NCBI GenBank assembly: GCA_040878325.1 | Contig: JBBDMM010000006.1 | Location: forward strand, 246,015 to 306,283 | Direction: 5' to 3' | Length of the DNA stretch: 60,269 bases | From: Acidimicrobiia bacterium | Lineage (GTDB): Bacteria > Actinomycetota > Acidimicrobiia > Spongiisociales > UBA11373 | Part shown: positions 25,210 through 33,652 of the stretch, piece after piece | Layout: every line of letters begins with the position of its first letter | Position numbering within the stretch: position 1 is the first letter of the stretch | Program-made: the position numbers and the translations under genes | The notes under the pieces: generated by a model | The model's database searches: none | The model's input: only the letters and a program-made list of their open reading frames with translations | Told to the model about the DNA's origin: nothing

Positions 25210-26976
25210 GTGACCCAGTACCGCGCCCTCTATCGCACCCATCGGCCCCAAGGATTCGCCGATGTGGTGGGACAGGGGCACGTGACCGAGACGCTGGCAC
25301 GCGAGGTCGTGGCCGAGAAGCTGGGGCACGCCTATCTCTTTGCCGGGCCACGAGGCACCGGCAAGACCACCACGGCGCGCATCCTCGCCAAGGCCATCAA
25401 CTGCCCCGACCGGCGCGAGGACGGCGAGCCGTGCAACGTGTGCCTGTCCTGTCTCGCCATCACCGAGGGATCGTCGATGGATGTGATCGAATTGGACGCC
25501 GCCTCGCACAACAAGGTCGAGGACGTGCGGGAGATCCGGGCCAACGTCGGTACGGTCGCCAGCGTCGGTGGCGCCAAGCGGGTGTACATCCTCGACGAGG
25601 CTCACATGCTGTCGCGGGCGGCGGCGAACGCGTTGCTCAAGACCCTCGAGGAGCCGCCGGAGCACGCTCTCTTCGTGCTGGCAACGACTGAGCCGTACAA
25701 GCTCCCCGACACCATTCGCAGCCGCACCCAGCGCTTCGATTTCCATCCGATCGGATCGGAGGCACTGATCGCCCACCTGTCACGGGTTGCCGGCGCAGAG
25801 GACATCGAGGCGACCCACGATGCGCTGGCATTGATTGCTCGGCACGCCGGCGGTAGCGCCCGCGATGCGCTCGGGTTGCTCGAACAAGTTGCGGCGCTAG
25901 GTCTCGGAACCGTCGATTCGAAAGGCGTGACCAGAGCCCTCGGCCTGGCCGCGCCAGACGCTTTCGCCCGGCTGATCGGGCTCATCGCCAAGGAGGATGC
26001 CGCCGGGGTCCTCACCCTCGCTGCCCAGATCGCCGCCGAGGGCGCGGATCTGCGGCGGTTTGTGTCCGACGCCCTCGAGCTGTTCCGCGGCCTGTTCCTG
26101 GCGCAGTACGCCCCGAATCTCGCGGAGATCGTCGACGAGCCGACCGAAGTGATAGAGGAGTGGAAGAGTCTCGCCGACAAGCTGGAGCCATCTGATGTCC
26201 TCCGGTGCATCGACCGGCTCGGCGATGCCCTCGTGCAGTTGCGGGAGGGACGCGAGGAGCGCTTGGTCGTGGAGCTCGCCCTGCTCCAGATGACCCGCCC
26301 CGAGACCGCCACCGACCCGGTCTCGCTCGCCGGCCGGCTCGATCGGGTCGAGGAACGGCTCCGCCGGGCGGGGGCGCCCGCTCCCGCCTCGGCGCCGGCG
26401 GAACCGAGCCCCACGGCTCCCGCCCCCGCGCCCTCAGCAGCCGTCGCCTTGCCGATTCCGCCGACGGTGGCGTCGTCTCCTGACACCGCAGCCGGGGTCT
26501 CCGCCTCCGATGCCCCTTTCGCGGTCACGGCGCCGGTTCAGGAGCCCGCGGCGGCTGCAGAGTTGACCCCGTCGGCCGTATTCGACCTGGATGTCGTCGA
26601 CGAGAAGTGGCCGGCGATCGTGGCGCGGATCCGGGACGAGGCCGGGCCCCGGCGTTTTGCATTCTTCCGGGAGGCTCGGCCAGCGGCAGTCGACGGTTCG
26701 ACCCTGGTGCTCGAGATCCCCGAGCAGTTCAAATTCCACCTCGATGCCCTGTCCGAGGACGACCGTTTGAATGCCATCGTGATCTCCGTTCTCGCCGACG
26801 TCCTCGGCGGCTCGGCGCGGGTCGCCTACCGCTCAGGGGCGGTGCAAGTAGAACCCGAGGTCAGTGCCGATCCGGGCCGCGCCCCCGACGAGGCCGACAT
26901 GGACGAAGCCACCGCCGGAGCCATCGACCCCACCGACCTGGTCGTCGACCTACTGGGCGGTGAAGTAGTGGAGTAA
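25210..26976 (+). CDS. dnaX: DNA polymerase III subunit gamma/tau
   Basis: A 588-residue clamp-loader ATPase. The AAA+ module holds Walker A GPRGTGKTT (about 46-54), a Cys4 zinc module ending CNVCLSC, Walker B YILDEAHML and sensor 1 LATTEP. A Pro/Ala-rich linker (about 395-460) leads to a C-terminal tau-like domain. The start is GTG 25210 (MTQYRALYRTHRP), with TACCAT 6 nt upstream as in other apparently leaderless genes here. No frameshift site was recognised. A hairpin follows the stop, and recR lies 220 bp downstream without the usual ybaB/ebfC gene between. Confidence 0.95.
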   Translation: MTQYRALYRTHRPQGFADVVGQGHVTETLAREVVAEKLGHAYLFAGPRGTGKTTTARILAKAINCPDRREDGEPCNVCLSCLAITEGSSMDVIELDAASHNKVEDVREIRANVGTVASVGGAKRVYILDEAHMLSRAAANALLKTLEEPPEHALFVLATTEPYKLPDTIRSRTQRFDFHPIGSEALIAHLSRVAGAEDIEATHDALALIARHAGGSARDALGLLEQVAALGLGTVDSKGVTRALGLAAPDAFARLIGLIAKEDAAGVLTLAAQIAAEGADLRRFVSDALELFRGLFLAQYAPNLAEIVDEPTEVIEEWKSLADKLEPSDVLRCIDRLGDALVQLREGREERLVVELALLQMTRPETATDPVSLAGRLDRVEERLRRAGAPAPASAPAEPSPTAPAPAPSAAVALPIPPTVASSPDTAAGVSASDAPFAVTAPVQEPAAAAELTPSAVFDLDVVDEKWPAIVARIRDEAGPRRFAFFREARPAAVDGSTLVLEIPEQFKFHLDALSEDDRLNAIVISVLADVLGGSARVAYRSGAVQVEPEVSADPGRAPDEADMDEATAGAIDPTDLVVDLLGGEVVE

Positions 26977-26995
26977 GCCGCCCCTTCGGGGCGGC
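26977..26995 (+). terminator. Hairpin directly after dnaX
   Basis: GCCGCCCC-TTC-GGGGCGGC, a perfect 8-bp stem, begins immediately after the dnaX stop codon. No T-run follows. Probable terminator or 3'-end stabiliser. Confidence 0.65.
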
Positions 26996-27093
26996 GTCGA
27001 AAGGCAGATCCGGTGCTCGCGGTGGCGTTCCCGGCGCTGGCATCGCGGGGCTACGCGGGCCGCCGCACGGTGCGAAGGGCGGAACCCGGTAAG

Positions 27094-27182
27094 CGCATTG
27101 CGCATTGCGCATTGCGGCTGAGCGAAGCGAGGCATTTGCGCAAATCGCAAATCGCCAATCGCAGGCCGAGCGAAGCGAGGCC
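27094..27182. repeat. Mixed heptamer arrays plus 20-bp GAGCGAAGCGAGG repeat
   Basis: Three GCGCATT units (27094-27114); a partial 20-bp repeat (GCTGAGCGAAGCGAGG); GCAAATC, GCAAATC, GCCAATC (27140-27160); then AGGCCGAGCGAAGCGAGGCC ending at 27182, 14 nt before recR. The heptamers and the 20-bp repeat alternate in one continuous block. Confidence 0.85.
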
Positions 27183-27196
27183 GTTACCCTCCTGCC

Positions 27197-27790
27197 ATGT
27201 TCGAAGCTCCGGTTCAGCGGTTGATCGATGAGCTGGCGCGTCTGCCCGGGATCGGGCAGAAATCGGCGCAGCGGCTTGCGTTCCATCTGCTCCACATCGA
27301 GGAGGAGGATGCCCGGCGCCTCGCCGAGTCGATCACGACGATGCGCCAGGAGGTGCGTCTCTGCGCCCGTTGCTTCAACGTCACCGACACCGAGCAGTGC
27401 TCGATCTGCCGTGATGTGCGCCGGGATCCATCGGCCGTGTGTGTGGTCGAGCGCGCCCAGGACATCGTGGTCATCGAACGAACCCAGGAATTTCGGGGTC
27501 GGTATCACGTCCTGGGCGGCTCGATCTCGCCGATCGAAGGCATCGGACCCGAGCAACTGCGGATGAGAGAGTTGGTCGCCCGCATCGATGACGAGGGGAT
27601 CAAGGAGGTCATCGCCGCCACCAACCCCACCGTCGAGGGCGACACCACCGCCCTGTACCTCGCCCGCCTTCTGAAGCCTCTCGGCGTCAAGGTCACCAGA
27701 CTTGCCAGCGGTCTCCCGGTGGGTGGCGACCTCGACTACGCCGACGAGATAACTCTTGGTAGAGCTCTAGCGGGGCGTTTAGAGCTGTAG
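27197..27790 (+). CDS. recR: Recombination mediator protein RecR
   Basis: A 197-residue RecR, which with RecF/RecO loads RecA at gaps and stalled forks. It has the helix-hairpin-helix [17 protein letters not shown], a Cys4 zinc finger ([18 protein letters not shown]), a Toprim domain with [12 protein letters not shown], and the C-terminal [20 protein letters not shown]. Length is normal. TACCCT lies 6 nt before the ATG and no Shine-Dalgarno is present, so a leaderless mRNA is likely. Confidence 0.95.
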   Translation: MFEAPVQRLIDELARLPGIGQKSAQRLAFHLLHIEEEDARRLAESITTMRQEVRLCARCFNVTDTEQCSICRDVRRDPSAVCVVERAQDIVVIERTQEFRGRYHVLGGSISPIEGIGPEQLRMRELVARIDDEGIKEVIAATNPTVEGDTTALYLARLLKPLGVKVTRLASGLPVGGDLDYADEITLGRALAGRLEL

Positions 27791-27827
27791 TCGGCCGACT
27801 GCGCCGGCCTCCCCGCTGCCCGCTACC

Positions 27828-28903
27828 TGTACTCGGCCATCAGGTTGGTGACAGTCTGCTGATGGGTGGGAGTCCTCCGAGGGCGCTGTGACGCCGTTGG
27901 TGGTTGTAGTAGCGGAGCCATGGTTGCAGGGCCTGGGTTCGGTGGTGGTTGTTGGTGAAGATCTGCCGGTAGGCCCATTCGGTTTGCAGGGTGCGGTTGA
28001 AGCGTTCCACCTTGCCGTTTTGCCAGGGGCAGTGGGGCCGGATGGTGAGATGTCGGGCTCCTAGGGCTGCGAGGGCCTGGGCGAAAGAACTGCTCTTGGT
28101 GTAGGGCCAGGCGTTGTCGGTCATTACCGCCTCGATGCGGTCGATGCCCTCACCGGTGAAGAATGCGGCGGCCCGGGTGATGAATCCGGCGCAGGTGTCG
28201 GCCTGTTCGTCATCGAGGATCTCGGAGTAGGCGAGCCGGCTGTGGTCATCGACCGCCGAGTGCACGTAGTCGTAGCCGATACGGGCCCGCCGCTCGGCCC
28301 CGGTTCGGCTTCCCAGCCGCCCTCGGGCCAACCAGCCGCCTCCCTCGGGGATACGGCCCAGTTTCTTGACATCGACGTGCACCAGCTCCCCCGGCCGGTC
28401 CCGCTCATAACGCACCGCAGTCGCCTTCGAGGCCCGGATCCGTTCCCCGGTCAAAGGGTCACACTCCGCCAGCCGGGGCAGCCGGTGCCGCATCAAGATC
28501 CGGCTCACCGTCCGCGCCGGGATCCCCAACTCGGCGCCCAGCCAGTCCGCACCACGCCGATGCTGCACCCGGGCGGCCACCACCACCGCCTCCACTTCAG
28601 GAGCCGTCCGAGCCGGCATCCGACGCGGACGCGACGAACGATCCCACAACCCTTCCCGACCCTCGGCAGCAAACCGCGCCACCCACCGGTGAGCACACTG
28701 ACGCGACACCCCCATCGCCGCAGCGACATGCGCCACCGGCATCCCCTGCCCCACCCGGTCGACCAACAAACAACGGCCCTGAAACGTCAAGCGAGCATTA
28801 CGGTGACCCATGAAGACCTCCGGTGGGTTGAAGACAGACATCTCCACTCCACTCGGAGGTCTTCACTCATGTCAAAGTGTCACCAACGTCCTGGCCGAGT
28901 ACA
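27828..28903 (-). mobile_element. Complete IS481-type insertion sequence
   Basis: 1076 bp with imperfect terminal inverted repeats of about 26 bp, both starting TGTACTCGGCCA, and containing one transposase gene. The flanking bases GCTACC (27822-27827 and 28904-28909) are repeated directly, consistent with a 6-bp target duplication. The flanks also belong to a GCTGCCC/GCTACCC heptamer array, which makes the exact duplication length ambiguous. The element looks intact and therefore recently active. Confidence 0.9.
27840..28811 (-). CDS. IS481 family transposase
   Basis: A 323-residue DDE transposase. A helix-turn-helix region (about 15-65, VAHVAAAMGVSRQCAHRWV) precedes an integrase core. The core has HVDVKKLG (first Asp), VMTDNAWPY (second Asp) and a terminal QNGKVERFNRTLQTEWAY block supplying the Glu. 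The C-terminus, YNHQRRHSALGGLPPISRL, is typical of the family. The start at 28811 has GGAGG 6 nt upstream; an ATG 12 codons earlier (28847) also has a possible ribosome site. All catalytic residues are present. Confidence 0.93.
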   Translation of the reverse strand: MGHRNARLTFQGRCLLVDRVGQGMPVAHVAAAMGVSRQCAHRWVARFAAEGREGLWDRSSRPRRMPARTAPEVEAVVVAARVQHRRGADWLGAELGIPARTVSRILMRHRLPRLAECDPLTGERIRASKATAVRYERDRPGELVHVDVKKLGRIPEGGGWLARGRLGSRTGAERRARIGYDYVHSAVDDHSRLAYSEILDDEQADTCAGFITRAAAFFTGEGIDRIEAVMTDNAWPYTKSSSFAQALAALGARHLTIRPHCPWQNGKVERFNRTLQTEWAYRQIFTNNHHRTQALQPWLRYYNHQRRHSALGGLPPISRLSPT

Positions 28904-28984
28904 GCTACCCGCTGCCCGCTACCCGCAAAATCCACGGTCCGGGAATCGCCAATCGCCAATCGCAGGCCGAGCGAAGCGGGGCCT
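28904..28984. repeat. Heptamers and 22-bp repeat flanking the IS
   Basis: GCTACCC/GCTGCCC units flank the IS right end. They are followed by two GCCAATC units (28948-28961) and a variant of the GCAGGCCGAGCGAAGCGAGG repeat that runs into the glpX stop codon. Confidence 0.75.
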
Positions 28985-29972
28985 ACGCCTCGTAGGCCCC
29001 CGTCATCTTCCCGAGGCGGTCGAAGCGGTGTTGGGCGCGGATGAAGCGGACGGTGCCGGTGCGTGACCGCATAACGACGGTGTGGGTCTCGGCGCCGTCG
29101 GGGACGAAGCGCACTCCGTCGAGCAACTCGCCGGTGGTGACGCCGGTGGCGGCAAAGAACACGTTGTCGGAGGAGACCAGGTCGCGGGTGCCGATGATCT
29201 GGTCGAGGTCCAGGCCGGCCTCGGCCGCATAGGCACGCTCGGAGTCATCCCGCGGCCACAGCCGGCACTGGATCTCACCACCGAGGCACAGCATGGCGCA
29301 GGCCGCCGTCACCGCCTCGGGCGACCCACCGATCCCCAGGAGCACGTCGATGGCGCTTTCGGGAACCGCGGTTGCGATCGCTCCCGAGATGTCGCCGTCG
29401 TGGATGAGGTGGATGCGGGCACCGGCCTTGCGTACCGCGTCGACATGAGGCTGGTTGCGGGGGCGGTCGAGGATGATCGCGGTCAGGTCGTCGACGTCCT
29501 TGCCGAGCGCCTGGGCGATTCGTTTGAGGTTGTGTTCGACAGGAGCATCGAGATCGATGACCCCGGCTGCCTGTTCGCCCACCGCGATCTTGTCCATGTA
29601 GACGAGTCTCCCGGGGGCATACATGCTCCCTTGGTCGGCCAGGGCGAGCACGGCGAGCGCTCCCGGACGTCCCTCGGCGGTGAGTCGGGTGCCATCGACC
29701 GGGTCGACGGCGACGTCGACGCGGGGTGGCCGCCCGTTGCCGACCCGCTCGCCGTTGGCGAGCATCGGTGCCGAATCCTTCTCGCCCTCACCGATGACGA
29801 CCACGCCATCCATGTCGATGGTGTCGAGCACCGCTCGCATGGCGTCGACGGCGGCCTGATCCACCGAGTTCTTCTCGCCCCGACCCTGTAGCCGGGCGGC
29901 CGCCATCGCGGCCGCCTCGGTCACCCGCGCCAGATCGAGGGCAAGGTTGTGATCGACTGGCTTGTCGCTCAT
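28983..29972 (-). CDS. glpX: Class II fructose-1,6-bisphosphatase
   Basis: A 329-residue GlpX-type FBPase of gluconeogenesis, the class used by most actinomycetes. Metal and substrate motifs include VVIGEGEKDSAPM, DVAVDPVDGT, the IHDGDISGA stretch and LGIGGSPEAV. The ATG at 29972 overlaps the stop codon of the upstream thiolase gene (ATGA), so the two are translationally coupled, although their pathways are not obviously linked. The longer upstream frame is thiolase shadow. Confidence 0.94.
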   Translation of the reverse strand: MSDKPVDHNLALDLARVTEAAAMAAARLQGRGEKNSVDQAAVDAMRAVLDTIDMDGVVVIGEGEKDSAPMLANGERVGNGRPPRVDVAVDPVDGTRLTAEGRPGALAVLALADQGSMYAPGRLVYMDKIAVGEQAAGVIDLDAPVEHNLKRIAQALGKDVDDLTAIILDRPRNQPHVDAVRKAGARIHLIHDGDISGAIATAVPESAIDVLLGIGGSPEAVTAACAMLCLGGEIQCRLWPRDDSERAYAAEAGLDLDQIIGTRDLVSSDNVFFAATGVTTGELLDGVRFVPDGAETHTVVMRSRTGTVRFIRAQHRFDRLGKMTGAYEA

Positions 29973-31153
29973 CCGGGCACCCGCACCACGATTGCGTCGC
30001 CCTGGCCGCCGCCCCCACACAGGGCGGCGGCGCCGACGCCCCCACCGCGGTGGCGAAGTGCGTTCACCAGGGTCACAACGATGCGCGCCCCGGTTGCCCC
30101 GAGCGGATGGCCGAGAGCGATCGCTCCGCCGTTCACGTTGACGCGGTCATGGGGGATGTCGAGCATTCGCGCCGACCACAGGGCCACCGCGGCGAATGCC
30201 TCATTGATCTCCACCAGGTCGAGGTCGGACGGCGACAGCCGGGTGCGTTTGAGGGCGATCCTGATGGCTTCGGCGGGCCGTTCATGAAGCGTGGCATCGG
30301 GACCGCCCACCTGGCCGTACCCAAGGATCTCGGCGACAATCGGCAAGCCGGCGGCATCGGCGGCGGCTGAGTCGGCCAGCACCACCGCGGCTGCCCCGTC
30401 GGAGATCTGGGAGGCGTTGCCTGCGGTGATGGTCCCGTCCGGTGCGAAGGCGGGTCGCAGCGCGGCGAGTGAGGACTCGGTGGCGTCCGCCCGGACCCCC
30501 TCATCCAGGGTCACTTCGAGCGGGCCGCCCTTCCGCTGGGGCACCGACACCCGGATGTTCTCGTCCTCGAAGGGCCCGCCGGATGCCGCTGCAGCCGCAG
30601 CGCGTCGGTGGCTTTCCGCTGCCCATTCGTCCTGTTCTGCCCGTCCGATTCCGAGCACCGAGTTCTTGGCATCCGACGACTCGCCCATCGTGCACTTGTC
30701 GAAGGCGCACCACAGGCCGTCGTGGGTCAAGGAGTCGACGATTGCGGCGTCGCCCATCCGCGCTCCCCAGCGCCCGGTCGGGAGCAGGTACGGGGCGTTG
30801 GTCATCGACTCCATGCCCCCCGCCAACACGAACGTCGCTTCGCCGAGGCGAATGTCCCTGTCGCCCATCGCGATCGCCGCCATGCCCGAGAGGCATACCT
30901 TGTTGATGGTCGTGGAGGGCACCGTCATGGGTACCCCGCCCAGGACGGCGGCCTGACGCGAGGTGATCTGCCCGGCGCCCGCCTGGAGCACATGCCCGAA
31001 CAGGACCTCGTCGATGCGGGCAGCCTCGAGACCCGACCGCTCCAACGCCCCCTTCATCGCCGCGGCGCCGAGGTCGACTGCTCGCAGCGGTTGGAACACG
31101 CCGCCAAATCGTCCGATCGGCGTTCGAGCGAGGCCAACGATGACGGTGGGCAT
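29969..31153 (-). CDS. Acetyl-CoA C-acyltransferase (thiolase)
   Basis: A 394-residue thiolase that condenses or cleaves acyl-CoA (beta-oxidation or acetoacetyl-CoA formation). Catalytic residues are in place: the acylated Cys in NKVCLSGM (about 88), His in GHPLGATG and Cys in ALCGGGGQG; NEAFA is also present. Length is standard. TACACT lies 6 nt before the ATG at 31153, supporting this start over the longer frame and a leaderless transcript. glpX follows with a 4-bp overlap. Confidence 0.93.
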   Translation of the reverse strand: MPTVIVGLARTPIGRFGGVFQPLRAVDLGAAAMKGALERSGLEAARIDEVLFGHVLQAGAGQITSRQAAVLGGVPMTVPSTTINKVCLSGMAAIAMGDRDIRLGEATFVLAGGMESMTNAPYLLPTGRWGARMGDAAIVDSLTHDGLWCAFDKCTMGESSDAKNSVLGIGRAEQDEWAAESHRRAAAAAASGGPFEDENIRVSVPQRKGGPLEVTLDEGVRADATESSLAALRPAFAPDGTITAGNASQISDGAAAVVLADSAAADAAGLPIVAEILGYGQVGGPDATLHERPAEAIRIALKRTRLSPSDLDLVEINEAFAAVALWSARMLDIPHDRVNVNGGAIALGHPLGATGARIVVTLVNALRHRGGGVGAAALCGGGGQGDAIVVRVPG

Positions 31154-31213
31154 GCCCTGAGTGTACGGAATCACCGAGCCCCCAATGGATCGGTGATCGT
31201 TGCCTTTCACCGG

Positions 31214-31242
31214 CTCCGCGGTGTTGTGGGGGTGCCGCGGAG
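31214..31242. promoter_or_regulatory. Inverted repeat between divergent genes
   Basis: A perfect 8-bp inverted repeat, CTCCGCGG...CCGCGGAG, with a 13-nt spacer lies between the thiolase and ice-binding-like genes. It may be an operator or an RNA hairpin; no regulator can be assigned. Confidence 0.35.
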
Positions 31243-31338
31243 AATCGGGTGCTTTGCTGCTCGCAACCATCGGCCGGTGGGCCTAAGATGCTGGCAGTTT
31301 CAGACACCGGGCCCCCACGCACCATGAGGAAACCAGAT

Positions 31339-32238
31339 ATGGCATCAAATCGTCGACAGAGGTTCCGCTCAAAAGTTGTGGTGATGATCGCGGTGCCCCT
31401 TGTCTTTGGGGCGTTGGCAGCATTTGCTGCCGTGGCCCCCGGCTTGGGTACGGCAGGCGACTTCGCGGTCCTCGCCGGGTCTGCCATCTCCAACACCGGG
31501 CCTACAACCATCACCGGAGACGTGGGCATCCACCCTGGGGACGCGAGTTCGGTGACGGGCTTCGGTTCTGTGACACTGAACGGCGATCTTCACACGGCCG
31601 ACGGTGTGGCCCTGAGCGCAAAGAACGACCTGGTGACCGCCTACAACACCGCTGCGGGAAGCGGGCCAGTGTCGACCATTGGCACCGAGCTGGGTGGTGC
31701 AACGCTCCTCCCCGGCGTGTACGACTCTGCCGACGGCACCTTTGAAATCACCGGGACGCTGATCCTCAATGCCGAAGGTGACCCCGATGCCGTCTTCGTG
31801 TTCCTGACCGAATCCACGTTGAAGTCGGCGACGGGCGCGGTGGTGAGCATCATCAACTCCGGCCAGGCGTGCAACGTCTTCTGGCAGGTCGGAAGCTCGG
31901 CGACGATCGAGGCCGGTACGACTTTCCGCGGAAACATCCTGGCGTTGGAGTCCATCACCCTCGTCACGGGTGCGAGCGTCGAGGGCCGCGTTCTGGCCCG
32001 AAACGGCGCCGTCACGATGGACACCAATACCATCACCCGAGCGGTGTGCCAGTCCGACGACGGGTCCGGCACCACGACCACGACCTCTTTGCCCGACGGG
32101 CCGATCGACACCGGTGGCGGCTCGACTTCGGGTATCGAGAATGGCCCGCTGTTGATCCTCGGCGCGGCGCTTCTCGCAGGCGGGGTCGCGGCGTTCGCGC
32201 TTGGTCGGCGACTTTCGCGCCGCGGCGCAGCGAGCTGA
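31339..32238 (+). CDS. Secreted DUF3494 (ice-binding-like) protein with C-terminal anchor, paralogue 2
   Basis: A 299-residue paralogue of the 2829-3866 product. It has a basic n-region and signal peptide (about 1-35, MASNRRQRFRSK start) and a DUF3494 domain (about 38-240; AGDFAVLAGSAISNTGPTTI, GTLILNAEGDPDAVFVF, RGNILALESITLV). A much shorter Thr-rich linker leads to DTGGGSTSG, a hydrophobic helix and the tail GRRLSRRGAAS. The ATG at 31339 is chosen because AGGA lies 8 nt upstream; another ATG is 5 codons earlier. A class F sortase follows after 12 nt, exactly as in the first module. Confidence 0.87.
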   Translation: MASNRRQRFRSKVVVMIAVPLVFGALAAFAAVAPGLGTAGDFAVLAGSAISNTGPTTITGDVGIHPGDASSVTGFGSVTLNGDLHTADGVALSAKNDLVTAYNTAAGSGPVSTIGTELGGATLLPGVYDSADGTFEITGTLILNAEGDPDAVFVFLTESTLKSATGAVVSIINSGQACNVFWQVGSSATIEAGTTFRGNILALESITLVTGASVEGRVLARNGAVTMDTNTITRAVCQSDDGSGTTTTTSLPDGPIDTGGGSTSGIENGPLLILGAALLAGGVAAFALGRRLSRRGAAS

Positions 32239-32250
32239 CCCGGGGGGTTC

Positions 32251-32889
32251 ATGGCCTCGCGCCCGACTCGCGTCGTCACGGCGATCTCAGTGGCACTGAT
32301 TGTCGGCGGGGTAGCAGCGATCGCGCTGGCGCTTTCGGCACAGCTCAGTCCTCCGCAGCCGCCCCTGGCGGCGGTCGACTCATCCGAGCCCTCGGTGACG
32401 GGAGCCGGTGCGGCCCTTGCCCTTCCTCCTTCGCCACCGCTCACGATCGACATACCCGCGATCGGGGTGCATTCCACCCTGCAGTACCTTGGCCTCACCC
32501 CCGACAATCGGCTGGAAGTCCCCGCGCCAGGACCTCGGTTCGACGAGGCCGCGTGGTACAAGTACTCCGCCACGCCGGGGTCGATCGGTCCCGCCGTGAT
32601 TCTCGGGCACGTCGACTCCGGGGGTTATGGGCCGTCGGTGTTCTTCGATCTCGGGAAGCTGCAACCGGGGGACGAGGTCCGGATCACCCGCGGCGACGGC
32701 ATTGTTGCAATATTCCGGGTGGACGAGGTGCGCCGCTACCGAAAGGTGGAGTTTCCGACGCTGCTCGTCTACGGCCAGACTCCTAACGCCACCTTGCGGC
32801 TGGTGACCTGTGGTGGTGAGTTCGATCGCGACACCGGGCACTACCTCGACAACGTCATCGTGTTTGCGTCGCTTACCGGCCAGGCCTAG
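32251..32889 (+). CDS. Class F sortase, paralogue 2
   Basis: A 212-residue sortase with an N-terminal membrane anchor (about 8-30), a Pro-rich spacer and the catalytic domain: His in VILGHVDS (about 120) and Cys in LRLVTCGG (about 187), with a downstream Arg. IDIPAIGVHSTLQYLGLTPD is nearly the same as in the 3879-4622 sortase, so the two are clear paralogues. GGGGGG precedes the ATG. The gene order implies that it anchors the upstream DUF3494 protein. Confidence 0.9.
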   Translation: MASRPTRVVTAISVALIVGGVAAIALALSAQLSPPQPPLAAVDSSEPSVTGAGAALALPPSPPLTIDIPAIGVHSTLQYLGLTPDNRLEVPAPGPRFDEAAWYKYSATPGSIGPAVILGHVDSGGYGPSVFFDLGKLQPGDEVRITRGDGIVAIFRVDEVRRYRKVEFPTLLVYGQTPNATLRLVTCGGEFDRDTGHYLDNVIVFASLTGQA

Positions 32890-32981
32890 ATCTGTGACGC
32901 GTTGCCGAATCCTCGGGCCGGGAAACGGGAATCGATTCACCGAGCGAACACGGCCAGGTCGCGCCCGTTAGCCTCAAACGA

Positions 32982-33386
32982 GTGCTTCCCCTCAACATCC
33001 ACCACACCGCCGTCGCAGTACGCGACCTCGATGCCGCACTTGCCGACCTTGCTGTGCAGTACGGGGTGACTCCGTCCCACCGCGAGGTGATCGATGAGCA
33101 GGGCGTCGAGGAGGCGATGGTTCCCCTCGGGGGCTCTCACCTGCAGCTACTGATGCCGCTGGGGGATGACACTCCGGTGGGCCGCTTTCTCGCCTCCCGC
33201 GGCGAAGGACTGCATCATGTCGCTTTTCAGGTGGCCGACATCGAGGCGGCCCTGGCCCATCTCGAAGCGTCCGGGGCCCAACTGGTGGACCGAGTACCGC
33301 GGCGCGGCGGGGGAGGGCATCGGATTGCGTTCGTGCACCCGAAGGCTTTCGGGAGCACCCTGATCGAACTTGTGGAGGTGTCGTGA
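32982..33386 (+). CDS. mce: Methylmalonyl-CoA epimerase
   Basis: A 134-residue vicinal-oxygen-chelate fold protein matching methylmalonyl-CoA epimerase, which interconverts the (S) and (R) forms in propionate metabolism. Metal ligands are visible as His in NIHHTAVAV, Gln in HLQLLMP, His in LHHVAFQV and Glu in LIELVEV. The GTG at 32982 is preceded 7 nt upstream by TAGCCT and lacks a Shine-Dalgarno, as in other leaderless-type genes of the window. The stop overlaps the next small gene (GTGA). Confidence 0.9.
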   Translation: MLPLNIHHTAVAVRDLDAALADLAVQYGVTPSHREVIDEQGVEEAMVPLGGSHLQLLMPLGDDTPVGRFLASRGEGLHHVAFQVADIEAALAHLEASGAQLVDRVPRRGGGGHRIAFVHPKAFGSTLIELVEVS

Positions 33387-33652
33387 TCGTCGATGAAGGC
33401 GGGCCGATCGGGCCGCTCGAGACGGCAGCAGTCCTTGCGGTACTGGCGCGGTTCGAGGAGGAGCAAGAGGTACTCAGATCGATCGCCCCCGAGCCGCTGC
33501 GGCAGAGTCGATGGGTGATGGCGGGCAGGCCGCGTCCTGTTGCGACGCCGTCGGTTGCCCGACAGTCTCCGCGGGAGCGGAGTTGGGGGCCGGCCGGCGC
33601 AGACCAAGATGACACGGTCCCCCCGGGCGCGACGCCGTCAGGCGACGGCTGA
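33383..33652 (+). CDS. Small protein, possibly acyl-CoA carboxylase epsilon-like
   Basis: An 89-residue protein whose GTG overlaps the epimerase stop by 4 bp, which argues for real, coupled translation. ETAAVLAVLARFEEEQ near the N-terminus, followed by a single Trp-containing segment and an Arg/Pro-rich tail, resembles the small epsilon subunits of actinobacterial acyl-CoA carboxylases. Linkage to methylmalonyl-CoA metabolism would fit. The match is by eye and weak. The 3' end overlaps the converging histidine kinase gene by 15 bp. Confidence 0.45.
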   Translation: MIVDEGGPIGPLETAAVLAVLARFEEEQEVLRSIAPEPLRQSRWVMAGRPRPVATPSVARQSPRERSWGPAGADQDDTVPPGATPSGDG

